The notes under the pieces are model-generated. The model had not been told where the DNA came from. It was given only the letters and a program-made list of their open reading frames with translations, and ran no database searches. A stretch of 64,000 bases of DNA, taken from positions 12,338,717-12,402,716 of the forward strand of contig JABAKD010000028.1 of NCBI GenBank assembly GCA_012845835.1, written 5' to 3'. Below, in pieces: positions 1 through 12,000 of the stretch. The DNA is from Undaria pinnatifida. Its lineage: Eukaryota; Sar; Phaeophyceae; Laminariales; Alariaceae. Both the position numbers and the translations under genes were made by a program. Numbering within the stretch: the stretch's first letter is position 1; each line of letters begins with the position of its first letter.

Positions 1-170
1 ATCATATCATACCATATCATATCATACCATACCATATCATACCATATCTATCATATCATATCATATCGTATAACATCTTATCATACATCATAGCATATCA
101 TATCGTATAATATCATATCGTATCATATAATATCATATCGTATAATATCATATCATACCATACAGCGACA
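1..170 (+). repeat. ATCAT-type microsatellite
   Basis: Five-base units (atcat, accat, atcgt) fill the left edge of the window. Confidence 0.95.
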
Positions 171-196
171 AAACAACGTATAAGCGCGTTCCTATC

Positions 197-345
197 ATGA
201 CTCCAGCATGCAGCACACGGCGGTGCAAGCTGTGCGCGTGTCTTACGGGCACTTGCATTGGACTTACGAGCATGCAGCATACGGCAGCGCCAGCTATGCG
301 CGTGTCTTGCAGGTACTCGCATTGGAGTTGGACTGGAAAATCATC
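197..345 (+). repeat. 65-bp tandem pair, also present inverted at 47 kb
   Basis: Two units with cagcatgcagca.acggc, gcgcgtgtctt and actcgcattgga. The reverse complement occurs at about 47,150-47,240 (gattttccagtccaactccc onward). Confidence 0.65.
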
Positions 346-825
346 GCCTCTCGTAGCAGCCCGGGTGGCTTCGTGCGAAGGATGCTGCAATCGTTACTCT
401 TATTCGGCCATTCTTCCCTACACTGATATAAAATCAAACCCCAAAGGGATTACGGGAAGCATGCTGTTAACCCTTTTATTGATAGCACTTCATTCCCAAC
501 ACGGAGAAAAAACACTTGGAATTAGACTGGGAGCAGTTTAAGAGTTGGAAGAGGGTTGATACCCCACTTTCTTTGTGAAACACACAAGCAAACGGTGTGT
601 GGTCGTGATCATGGAGGCCGCGATACGGGACCGTCGAATTAGAACCGTCACCCCGCGAATTAAGTGGCACCCGTTGGTGCGCTCGGCACGGCAGCTCCAA
701 CTGCTCTAAACCGCGAAGTCATCGAAACGTTGCTTATGACACATGCCACTATAGACTAGACGTGGACCGTTTTTTTTCTGCGGCTATTCTCGCTTGAGGA
801 TCTCGCACTCTCCACGGCAAAACAA

Positions 826-1345
826 ATGACATTTTTTACTAAAACTGAAAACACACAAAAAAACGATGAGCTAACAAACTAATGAACTCGGTATACAAAC
901 AAAAGCTCTATTATACTCTATACCCTCCACACGGCAAAAATCTGATTAAGAGTAAAACCGAAAACACACAAAAAAACGATGAACTAACAATAACAAGCCC
1001 ATGACCTCGGTATACGAACAAAGCTCTATACCCTCCACGCCCAAAATCTGATTTTGAGTAAAACTGAAAACACCCCAAAAAAACGATGAACTAACAAAAC
1101 CATGACCGCGGTATACAAACCAAGCTCTATACCCTCCACACGGCAAAAAAATTATTTTGAGTAAAACTAAAAACACACAACAAAAACGACGAACTTACAA
1201 ACCCTGACCTCGGTATGTTATCAAACAAAGCTTCATACCCTCCACGTCCAAAGTATGATTTTGAGTCAAACGAAAACACCCCAAAAAAAGGAACCATGAA
1301 CTAAAACAAACCCATGACCTCGGTAGGCAAACAAATAATACTCGT
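826..1345 (+). repeat. Tandem array, ~110-bp unit, about five copies
   Basis: Units begin aaactgaaaacacacaaaaa and contain cgatgaactaacaa, cctcggtatac and agctctataccctccacac. The sequence resembles part of the abundant ~200-bp family. Confidence 0.8.
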
Positions 1346-1382
1346 ATAGAATAATAAACATGGCATTCAAAAAAATTTGGGG

Positions 1383-1475
1383 TGAACCCCCCCTGTAGAG
1401 CCCTAAAACCTATCCCCAAACTAATTACAAGTAATTTCCCCCCCGAAAACGGGTTTCCAGTTGTAAAGGCGTTAA
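1383..1475 (+). mobile_element. TTAA-flanked MITE, copy 1
   Basis: About 93 bp, with left end tgaacccc...gtagagccc and right end gggtttccagttgtaaagg|cgttaa. The ends are imperfect inverted repeats (ttaaCCCCTTTA / TAAAGGCGttaa). The flanks match another dispersed repeat, so the element looks inserted at its TTAA. PiggyBac-type ancestry is inferred from TTAA and the CCC ends only. Confidence 0.65.
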
Positions 1476-4400
1476 GGAGCTCCATCATGCAGAACACTAA
1501 AATAATAGCCAAAAAGTTACTCCTCTATCGTGGCACGCATCTATTTGATGCAGTGTAGGGTAGGGTAGCTCCAACCGCCCTTGCTCGCGAAGTCACCGGT
1601 CCCCTTTATTGTGCCTTTGAGTAGTCGTTCTTTTATGTACTGTTGTAGCATACCAGATACCTGGTACATACCAGGTACGATTTAATACTGTATCGATCGT
1701 CAATCGTCCATGTCAATGATAATAGCAGTATGTAGAAACCAATCCACCAGACAGTACCCGCGCCGTTTCGTGTGAGTCAGCATCATGACCGAAAATAACA
1801 CATTCGCTTGGCCAAGCCTTGACGCATTCCATGCCCGTGCATCGGTTGTAGGGATGGTTTATGCTTTTGCTGTACGTAGTGACCTTGGCACTGCGTTCCA
1901 CGGACACTCTAAGACGTCAACCAAGGGGGGGGGTGGGGGGGGTAGTAGCGGGACCGTCAAGAGGCGCCTTGGATGAAGCCGTCTCGTCCTACTATGCGGA
2001 ACGCAGGCAGGGTGGCATATCGGCTTGTCCATGACGGCGAAACAATAAACACCACCTTCTATACGAAGACAGAAACACACGCAACGGGTGAAGGGCGTCT
2101 TTTGGCTGAGCGCATAGCAGTAGCGATAGATATCGAAGGGCGGTCGAGTTCAACACGATACGGAAAAATAAACATCAAAATCGGTATGATCTCAATACTC
2201 GATACGTTGAAAGAAATCGCTACATATCGATATAAAATTCTGTCCGAAAAAGCGCCACCTTGTTTGATCGTAGTGTGTGTCACTTGAATGGCCTAGTTAC
2301 TACGCTTCCCCGTACAATAATAGCCTCCCCGCGGTTATAAAATCGACTCCAACAGCACTCGCCGGCAAACATGAAAACATTAAAATATATAGTCTACAAA
2401 TATTTAACATCAGGTACACGTCAGCAGTATAGAGAGCCGTCCTGCCACACTACGTCGACCTGGGAACGAGCGCTCCATTACGGAACACGCGCCAGACACG
2501 ATGATATCGTTATTAATCCTTAGGTGGCATGTGGCGTGTTTCAGCTCTTAGCTGGGGTACGCTCGTAGGCTCGCTTTCGGATGACCCGATGAAGACACAG
2601 CCTATATACTCCGAGTATGATTTGAGGCAACGAAGGCCACGGTTAGGTGAGCCTGTAGGAGCAGAGAGCTCTTCTAGCAGAGAAGATGTTGTTCGGCGAC
2701 CCCAGGCCGATATGTTGATTGACGATTTATTTGCTCAGCAGATGAGAGCTGATGGGGAGCAAAGAGGAGTGACCGAGGTGGGCCTGATCATCACCTGATC
2801 GAGACGGCACAATGCCTTAATCTACGGACAGATGTACTCTACGGGTAGTTGCCTGATCTACCTACAGCAATGTTTCCTGAGACTTGCTCGTGGTCTACCG
2901 TACCTATGGCAATGTTCCCTGAGGTTTGCTTCTGGGAGCTTAGCTACGTCAACGTCCAGGCGGTCAACCTAAAATCATATTCCATGAACGTTGCTAACCG
3001 TACGTTATTGCGCCGCAATATTTTCGTACTAACATTACTCGTACGTATTACATGTACCAGCTTTTGGATATGACTAACCAGCAAGCTGCTGTGCATAATG
3101 TACCCAAGATATTGCTGCTGAGACCTGTGCTTGCTACGAGCTGCATCGATAAACGACAACACTCAGACTTATTCTAACTGTCTGTTGTACGAACAACTCG
3201 CAATGTATACCAGATGACTTTTAAGTGTTATCAAGTAGCTCGACATGATGGTTACTGACAAGTAGCATCTCTAATACCTCCTCCCGTTAAGTTAACACTT
3301 TCTCACTCTGCGTTACATGCTTAAAAACTACATGACAGGAATGCATGCAGCAACAATGATAAATGTTGGGAAAAATGTTTTGCGTAGAGCAAACTCGTCT
3401 TGCTAAAGTACCCGAGGAGTGAACACAAGATAAGCTGACACGAAAAATCCTGCTCTGACACTATACGTGCTTCTGCATATTTATACAGGTTAACTTACTA
3501 GCTCACAATACTAGAATCATCAGACGTGAACTATATTCCAATCGGTTAATCAACCAAGGAATAGAAGATGTTTGCAGTAGTCTAAAACAGTGAATGTGTT
3601 CATCATTCCGCAACAATCATAGGAGTGAACAGCCTACCAATGTTCTTGCCGCCCTCAAACAAAGGAACACAGGGGCACTGCCAGCGATTTACAGCTGGAT
3701 AAGACCACTTGTTATAGAGAGACATCACCTCTCGCGTATCTTAACCTTCCGTGTGTACTTGTCCAGGTGGCGGGTTTTTCCGGCCGTAGATATCCTGAAT
3801 TACCGGAGATGCCGTAGTCAAATGTAAGATTAAACTATTATCCAGTCGAAATACCTATTCGACTTGTACTCTTCCTCGGCACTAATTGCGATATTTCGCA
3901 TGCTCCAAACCATGCACAACACCGATCGTTGTGTCTGCTCGCCCCGTACAAAAGAACATGCGACACTCGAATTATGCTACTAACACTATTGAAGGGGTGC
4001 ACCTGGTCTCATGCTTACTACTAATAGTACGGTAGGGCTGTGCACCGGACATTTCTGAGGCTTTCCCCGGTTGAATTGCTCCGTATCCCAAACCTAGAAC
4101 ACGAGTTTGACAACCAAAATGTATCCGTATTCTCAACCCGATGAACAACCCCATGGCCTTGGGATAGACCCACTAATAAGCTATAGTATACAAGGTTACC
4201 CTTCGGGATGCGGGTAACATGAAGTCCCGAGGGCGTCGCAAGACGAAAAGGGAGACACCGGTAACACACGTATACCTAGTTTTCCACCTATGACTGATTC
4301 TTACCACGATAGCCCCCCCCCAAAAAAACAGCGGTTTTCTTTAATGAACGTTTCATGGCTGCTCGACGCTAGGAAGGATACGATTGAAAACAAAGTATAC

Positions 4401-5634
4401 TTCCATATATTTTCTTGTGTGCAAAGGCCTATCGATCGATGATGATGTCGGGGTGTCGAGGGGCACCGTATTTCAGGAGATACGACCGGGAGTTGGTTTT
4501 GAAACCGGCGATTTCGTCAAAGAAAAAAAGTTGGGGGGGGCTACTACCGTAGAACGACTCCTATAATGGTGTTACGCGTACTCGCATAGATAAACCACAA
4601 TTCTCTTCTTAGAGGAAACGTGTGGCATGAGCTAGTGCAGTGCTCCAAAGAAAGAGTAGCACTCAGCGGGAAGAGTGTGATAGCGTTGGGTGCACGTTGT
4701 ACTGATGTATGCGCAAACGAATTGTTATTAATAGTGGTCAGGGGATGGATGCTGTGTGTACCGTACGTGTAATAGTGCTCGTTGCTATATAGTACGTCAC
4801 ATGTGTTTGCACTTGGTGGTAATGGATAGGGTTGACCAGCCAATGCCAGTCGCTCTTGGATGGTGTACAATAATTAATGGGTTGGCGGCAACGATTTCGG
4901 TATGTGTGGCGTACGTGGTAGCATTTTCCATGAGTTGGCGGTAGTGTTCAACGCTTTGGTACTGCGTTTGAGGGGAACCGAAACCTTGATGTACTCTTTG
5001 TTTATCCCCGTAGAAAGTAGAGCTAGATCGATAGTGTTCCCCCCTAAATCCGTCACTCCTTGGTGATGTATGTGTGTAAGATATGTGTGTACGATAATAG
5101 CAACAGACCTAGAACCGATCCACCCAGCGCAATCAGATGACGTCCTGGGCGCGTGGCGAACGCTGAAATAGAACTGTACCCGATTTTGGCCACGGCAGCA
5201 CCGTGGATATACCTGAGTTTGTCTATCGCTAATAAGGAGTTATACATCCTTGAACCCTACCCATGGTTCCACTCTGCCCAAAAAACAATATTTGGCCTGG
5301 TCGAGACTCGCGTGCATGCTGCGCTCGCGATGCCTGCCACTCTCGCCGCGCTCCAAGCTTTCCCTGCTCTATGTCGCTGTGAGCCCCGTCTCCCGCGGGG
5401 AGGGATGCAAGCCGTGCCCTGTGGCGCTCGTTCCAACACTCATGGCAGGCTAGCTTGCCCCGCGGCCGAAAGTGCGAGAAGAAACACTCGGCCGCCGGAG
5501 AGCAGCGAGCGAAAAAGACACGAAGATCACATTTTACATACACCTATAGACTACTCGTCTAGGCTTTTTGGAGAGTAGCATATCATTTTTAGCAGGCTTT
5601 TCATGGGACGGATCATTTCTCGCGGTTCGGATCG

Positions 5635-5810
5635 GATAAGGATGACCTGACCCGACCCGACTCAACCCGACCCGACGCGATCCGTGAGATTTGAAGTTCT
5701 CCTGTGACGCGAAGCGGTCCGACCCGTGAAAAATGGAACACCTCTTGACCCGACCCGACTCGACCCGCGAGTGTTTAAAACTCCCTGACGGGTTGGGTCA
5801 CGACCCGCGA
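5635..5810 (+). repeat. cccgacccga-type repeat
   Basis: Degenerate gacccgacccgactc pentamers with 'cccgtgaaaaa' and 'cctcctgac'. Similar blocks at 45,085-45,520 (with cccaacccaacc) and 54,580-54,720 (with gggtcgggtc). Confidence 0.8.
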
Positions 5811-6763
5811 AAGCCATGAGTAGCACCACCTGGGACCAGGTACATGGTATACACTATTAATAAGCTATAATGCAAATTCGTTTCAGCAATGAATAGTCGG
5901 TGTTGCTCGACCGTTTTTTTGCGCGGTGGCTACTTGTTTTTCCTTTAGCTTTTATTTATGCATGCCCCCCTTGCAATTATGGCTGACGGGGTTCGTCGTT
6001 GAAATAGGCTAAGCTATAGGCTCCTATGGGCTGGTCGGTATTACTTCCCGGGGTACTTGGGCGGTGGGTAATTGCTTCTTCAGTTTCCAACAGCGTTTTC
6101 ACGGCAATTCATCCCTGTTTTTTTTTGTAGCGCATAGGGCACGTCGTCTGTGCTCCCGCCGTTTTCAACTTGCGACACCCCGTACAAGGGATTTCAAGCT
6201 AATAATCACATCCCGAGGGATGAATGAACCTTGTAGCACAAAAAAATAGTGCAACCACACACAATATTGAAGTATGTACTTCAGCATGTTATTAACAGTT
6301 GAGGAACGCCACAGTCAGAAATAAGAAGGTTTTTTGGGCCAAATAGTGCTACCTCTATCGTTCGACGGCAAGCAGACACATACTACGGTAGACTAGACGT
6401 GCCCTGGCAATTTTTTTGCCTTCTGAGGGTGTTGGCTTGATAAACCGCTCGATACCTCGCCCAAAAAGTGACTTAGCAATAGAGTAAACCGAAAATGTTA
6501 ACCCAATGAATGAGCAAACCCATGGCCTAGGTGGCCAAATTACTCATATTGCACAACAAGAATGACATTCCAACGATTTTATTAATGGGCTATTATGGAG
6601 CCTCGTCGTTCAGGGACCGTGTCAGACAAAAAGTGCTACCTCTACGCCGGCACACGTCAGCGCACCTCACCCACAAGCAAATATTGCGCCAAAAACGATC
6701 AAAATCTGTGTCAACCCCACACTAACAACAAACAGAAAAGGTCTAAATTTACATGGACTAATC

Positions 6764-6766
<3 letters not shown>

Positions 6767-6803
<37 letters not shown>
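6767..6803 (+). repeat. 37-bp poly-G run
   Basis: An uninterrupted G homopolymer followed by gaggggcgggaggg, one of many G or C runs (also near 8,021, 10,149, 22,880, 32,030, 35,638, 40,957, 58,580 and 58,880). Confidence 0.95.
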
Positions 6804-6804
<1 letters not shown>

Positions 6805-8220
6805 GGGGCGGGAGGGTACGGAGAAAAGCACACCGTCAGCTAGAAAAAAAAAAAGAACATCTGAGAGTGGGGAAAGCGAAATCGACCGGATTCGTCAAGA
6901 AGGACGATCCGACCTTCTGTTTCTCTTTTGGAATCGACACATTTTGAATGCGTTTTGGCTTCGTGTGTGCGGAAGAGAAACAATCGCGGCAAAAATGACC
7001 AACAGTTCGGACAATTTCGTGGCGTACCCGGGCGAAGCCACAGCATGTGTCTACAAGTACACAACACCGCTTGAGGGACAAGACTATATCTACAGGTACT
7101 ACAGCGTACAAAACACGACGAAATCAATACGAGCCACTGATAAGAGCAACCTTTCTCCAGTCGGCTTCGTTGTGACACACAGGCACGCAAACCGCCACGG
7201 CATCATTAACAGCCACGCCACAAGAGTAACGACCACGACTACGGCTACGGTGGTAGTTTGGGTCACATGTGGTAATTTCCTTTCTCAGCGACTAAGAGCC
7301 TTTTGCGCGAGTGGCTATCGCATTTGTGGTTTTCTCTATCGCGATACGCACCGCCATGAAAACGTTGTGCCTGTGTTTTGATTGGCCTAAACTCATGAGT
7401 GAAAATGGGAGTATAATACCCATGCTATAATGCTATAATACTATGTATAACAGTATATATAATGCTATCTAACACTATATAATACTGAGTACTATATAAA
7501 ACACTGTATATAGCACTATGTACAACACTATTGCGCCGTATCCGTATCCTTGGTCCAAACGTTTGGGGGCGGCCAGCTACAAGAGCAGCCTTCACGACGG
7601 ACGCGTCCAGCCGGCAAAATCGACACGCGGCACATGATCAAGCGCACCATCTCCTCGGAATACCCGTCATCTATTAAACCAAAGTACCCTGATTAACCTA
7701 TCCCACCACGCAAAACACAACACGGGCAGACGGCTGCTGTTCTCGCTCAAACCAAGCATTGGTACCCATCCAACTGACCCCCCAACATTACCCAAGGACA
7801 ACGGCGGATACACAAAGCGCACGCTTCGTGAACGTTCACCCCCATAGGGTCCCTCCAGCAGTACAGTAATCTAGTTAGGCAGCGGCAGCCATGGATCCAC
7901 CGAGTTACACAGAGATCGCCACGGGTCCGCCGAGCGCCTCGTGCACCTGTTGTCCACCCCGTAACCTACCGAAAAAAAAGCACGAGCAGCGTCACGACAC
8001 GCGAAAAAAAGAGAAAAGGGGGGGGGGGGGTGAAGAGGGGGGAGGTTTCTTCGTATCATGTATGCCCGCAGCCATTATACAGACCATAGACCCTCGAATC
8101 CCTACCATTCCGGGACGATAACGTCATTAGATCGAGGTCACCATGGGACCTCCGAGCACGTTGTCACCTGTCATCCACCCCGTACCACAACAAAACGGGC
8201 GCGTGTTACAACGATAGAGG

Positions 8221-8394
8221 TAACACTTTTCGGCTGATTTTAGTTTTCAGAACGACGGAGGGCATCTGAACTCAAAATAATCGTCAGCATTTTCGATGTT
8301 GTTGTTGTAACACTTTTCGGCTGATTTTAGTTTTCAGAACGACGGAGGGCATCTGAACTCAAAATAATCGTCAGCATTTTCGTTGTTGTTGTTG
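8221..8394 (+). repeat. 87-bp perfect or near-perfect tandem duplication
   Basis: taacacttttcggctgattt starts at 8,221 and again at 8,308. The copies differ only in the short gttgtt tail. It is a recent event just beyond the 3' end of the EF-hand gene model. Confidence 0.9.
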
Positions 8395-8659
8395 TCTTTT
8401 ATGCAAGATTTTGTCCTTGAACACGTAGTTCATGGCAGTGTTTGTTCATCTGGCAGCATTTTTTTTTTCCCCCTATAAGGCAAATCAGTTTTTGGGTGAG
8501 ATATCTTATGAACAGTATAGAGACGGCTCCTCAAGAGGTTAGGAGCCTCGGGAAAAAAATGGTGCACCTCGATAAAAAACGAGAACGAGCAGCGTCACGA
8601 CACGCGAAAAAGGGAGGGCAGGTTAACTGCGATATATTAATAGTTTTGTAGCGTTAGGG

Positions 8660-9060
8660 TAAAAGGTTCGCGCAATGCGTAATACGGGTGTATGCAATGC
8701 ACGATATCAGGAAGGGAGAGAGTGTCTTCCATCTACACATTTTCGACTGAAGGGAGCAAGCACTACACAAAAGCGCCAAGGTAGACGTGTTCTGCCGCTG
8801 AACCCAGTAACCTCAGTGCTGCTGCCGACTAGAGGAGCTAGGGTAAAACTTCGAGCAATGCAGCAGTAAAGTTTCACGCAATGCAAATTAAGGGTTTGCG
8901 CAATGCGAAATATCAGGATGGCGAGAACTGTCTTCCATCTAAACGGTGTTGACGGAAGGGCGCACTGCCTTACACAAAAATGCCAACTTGTACGTAATAC
9001 CGCTACTGAATCCAACAATATCAGTCCTTCGTTGCAGGAAGCCGATATACCTCCACCGAT
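8660..9060 (-). repeat. Two-unit duplication around candidate exon 16
   Basis: Two ~200-bp units (about 8,660-8,870 and 8,885-9,060) share gcaatgc, atatcagga, gtcttccatct and the intron side. The left unit holds candidate exon 16 and the right is its shadow. Confidence 0.7.
8707..8746 (-). CDS. EF-hand gene exon 16 (tentative last exon)
   Basis: A 40-nt segment after a good acceptor (gctcccttcag|TCG), entered in phase 2, that ends at an in-frame TGA and adds RKCVDGRHSLPS. A diverged copy of the region, including the acceptor side, lies upstream at 8.89-9.0 kb, the pattern seen for the other exons. Alternatives are read-through of exon 15 to a stop at 9225, or a different last exon near 5.4 kb that also fits the phase. 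Confidence 0.35.
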
Positions 9061-12000
9061 AGAAGTTGTAACGGCGTCCATTGCTTTCACTTTAAGACTA
9101 CTACCGCCGTATCCCAGTTAAATTTGGTCCCGTGATCGAATGAACCTTTCCAATCAAGACGAGTACCTGGAACATGGTGAACCCCCCCCAAAAAAATAGT
9201 GCTAACTGGGAAACGAGATTACAGTTACACCGACAAAAAAACTGCAGTGGTGGTCAGCTTTTCTACATTGAAGAATACGTATACAAAATAATAATTCTGC
9301 GGTGCCCTAACATCACGACCGACAACCTCGTGAATGCCGTACGACAAGCCGCACCGCACCGCACCCCACCTCATGTTCTGTTCGGGGAACTGCCGTTTGT
9401 CATAGTCCGCCAGCTTGGGCACATCGTCACTGAGCCAGTTGTCCATACTGTTCACCCACTGGTTGTACCTCAGTCGGGTGCGGGCCTTGCCGCGCACGCG
9501 CCTGTTTCGAGGTACCGAACGACAACGCAAACAAGACAAAGAGAGAGAGAGTTGTGTCAGAGAACCACCCCTGACACATGCTAAGGCGGTAGAGACGCCC
9601 AGCTTTTGCTCTGGGGCTCGTAACCTCTTGAGGAACTCTTTACCTTCTTAACCCGAAAATATTTTTTGACAAGAGAAGAAAACAAAAGTGCGCACAATGC
9701 AAAAAAAACATGGTCTAGTGCATACAAAAAAACATATCGTAAAACAACAATAAAGGCATTCCGACGACTTTCTTAATAGGTTAAGGAGACTCGTCATTTA
9801 GAAAATACTTTAGCCAAAAAAAGGTACTGTGCCGCTGTCGTGTACGCGTCCCGCGCTATTCAAGCGTCAGGATGGGTGCCCACAGTAGCCGAGCAGAGGA
9901 TAAGGGCGCTTCTCAAGTTTCAAGTTTTATCCGGCTCACGCCGTGTTAGCTGGTGTTGCCCTTTACTGGCGGGCAATGCCGCGCACACGCCTGTTTAAAA
10001 GTATATTTTTACTTTTTATGATCACTTTTTACTGTCCAGCTCAACTCGTAAGAGGTTTTACCCTTGGCGACCTTCTGGACAAGCCGTGGTCACAGGTGTA
10101 GAGGTCAGCGACCTTCTGGACAATCTGTGGTCGCAGGTGTCTTCCCTCCCCCCCCCCCCGGTAAGCGCCTTCGTTTTTATCGCGCAGAGGGTTCAGCATT
10201 CCTACTTTTCAGCTTTCTATGCCCGTCGACTTTCATCCAATTTTGCTAGCTCACGTTTATCGCGCTTTCCGCATGAGGCACACGCCTGCTTGAGATACAG
10301 AACGACAAGCAGCAGTGCAACAAGCATTATCTCGATCCTTCGGTATCCGCGGCCTGGAAACCTTGCCGCTATGTAATCGGCTCGAGTGTCGGTGCGAATT
10401 TAAATACCACACCGACAAAAAAAACGCTTAGGCCCGGGGGTCCGATCGCCTCACCTCTCGCCCTTAAGCCTCGCGGCGATTTCCTCCGTCTTGATGCTCA
10501 AGGATATTCGCTCCAGGTGTGCTTTTGTCTTCCTCGATCGGTCCTTGGGTCAGAACCATCAACCAGTACAGACATAAATGAAACTTAGACAAAGTGTGTT
10601 TGGGGAGCAAGTTGCTTGGAAGGTAGTTGAACGAAAACAGAGAAATACCTGTGTGTGTGGAGAACAAGTTGGTTACCAGGGGTATGGTTGGAAAACTTCC
10701 AACAATCGTCTGCTGATAAAACAACTTAACCATTCTGGCATACGGGGTGTGGTCGACCTGCTGTGCTATAGGGTTCACAGGAGATGGATGCACTGCAATA
10801 GGAGCGGGGATTATTCCCCATCCCATTCCACGCTAAACAAATACGCTACAAGCTACCGGTTCAGGTGAAAATTCAGTCTCACGGTAGCGCAGAAACAGAT
10901 CGCCTACCGTGGGTTCGACGGCGGGGAGATAGAAAAATCAAGCCTTCCTTCAAGCTGAGAGGGGATGAAGTCGTGCAGTCCCCAAGGCGCGAAAACTAAC
11001 GAAGAGCGCCGCAATCGACAAGGCTGGGACTTGGATGGACTTGACGGCTACCAGGTAGGTGACCCGTGCTACGATACATGTATGAAGGTATACCTTTTTT
11101 TGGCTAAAAAGTTTTCTGAATGACGAGGCCCCTTAACCAAATAATACTATTAATCCAATCGCCGGAATTTCACAGATTATTGTTTTTGAAATACATATTT
11201 TTCTATAAATATTTTAAATCCGCCAGCCGTGAGTTCGACAAATTTAGGGTCGATGGCTCACCTTTGCAAGCTGCGTGATGCACCCACCGGCCGCTCGTCT
11301 GTTGCAGAGATGTATGCTATCCTTCGAATGTATATGACTCCTTATGCATGTTTGTCTGCGTGCCTACTGTAGGCCATGGGCTTGTCCATCGGGTTTCTCA
11401 TGTTCTTTTTTTTTGCTCAAAATCGACATTTTTTGGGCTAAGAAGGTAAAAAGGAGCTCTCCTCAAGAGGTTACGAGCCTCAGAGCAAAACAATGGTGAA
11501 TATCTACCGTAGGACTCGTCAGGTAGCAGTTGGCACGTGGGGTTAAAAGCCAACAAATTAGCATCACCAGGTTAGCCTTTACTACAACAAACGCCACACA
11601 TCGAGCAACAAAAATGCACCAGCCAGATGCCAAAAGACATCCAAGGCCTGCGCAAATCTACCGCATGCAACTAACTATAAGATCTTGGTGTTTTCTCGTT
11701 TTATGAGTCCGTGTGCTCACATCGCTCCTCTGCCGCCTTCGTGACGCCTCCGCGGCTGAGTCGCCTGGTCTTTGGCGATAAAACCCAGCGGATCGCTGAC
11801 CCTTTTCTATCTTCTTTTCGTTCAATAGTGGGGCGTAACGCTCGGAGTTCGTCGTTGTGAATCTCTCCTCCTTGGGGTCCCGGAAAAGGCACGAGGGGGG
11901 CGGGGGGGTGACGAGGTTAGCGCGCAAGATAACACACGCCCTACTATGAACTTCGAAGCAAATTTTCTTGACAACGGGAAGAGCGCAAACGACGAGCTAC

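Larger units (their letters stand above)
171..8706. other. Left flank without a supported gene
   Basis: Holds the repeats listed above plus AT-rich sequence and scattered stop-limited reading frames. A GC-rich minus-strand segment at about 5,230-5,500 (WNERHRARLASLPAGDG) could be an exon and would also fit the phase of exon 15. A plus frame at 6,944-7,381 is open for 145 codons. Neither shows recognisable motifs or convincing splice partners. Confidence 0.6.

Noticed and set aside
5229-5543. GC-rich minus-strand segment as the last exon of the EF-hand gene
   Set aside because: It fits the phase through tgccatgag|T, but the splice signal is poor and it is less supported than the 8.7-kb candidate, which has a shadow.
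6944-7381. 145-aa plus ORF
   Set aside because: No recognisable motif, no splice context and no shadow copies; the end resembles dispersed repeat sequence (cgatacgcaccgccatgaaaac).
10464-10826. 120-aa minus ORF
   Set aside because: Only the neighbouring frame at its 3' end (exon 14) has splice signals and coding character; the rest reads as intron.
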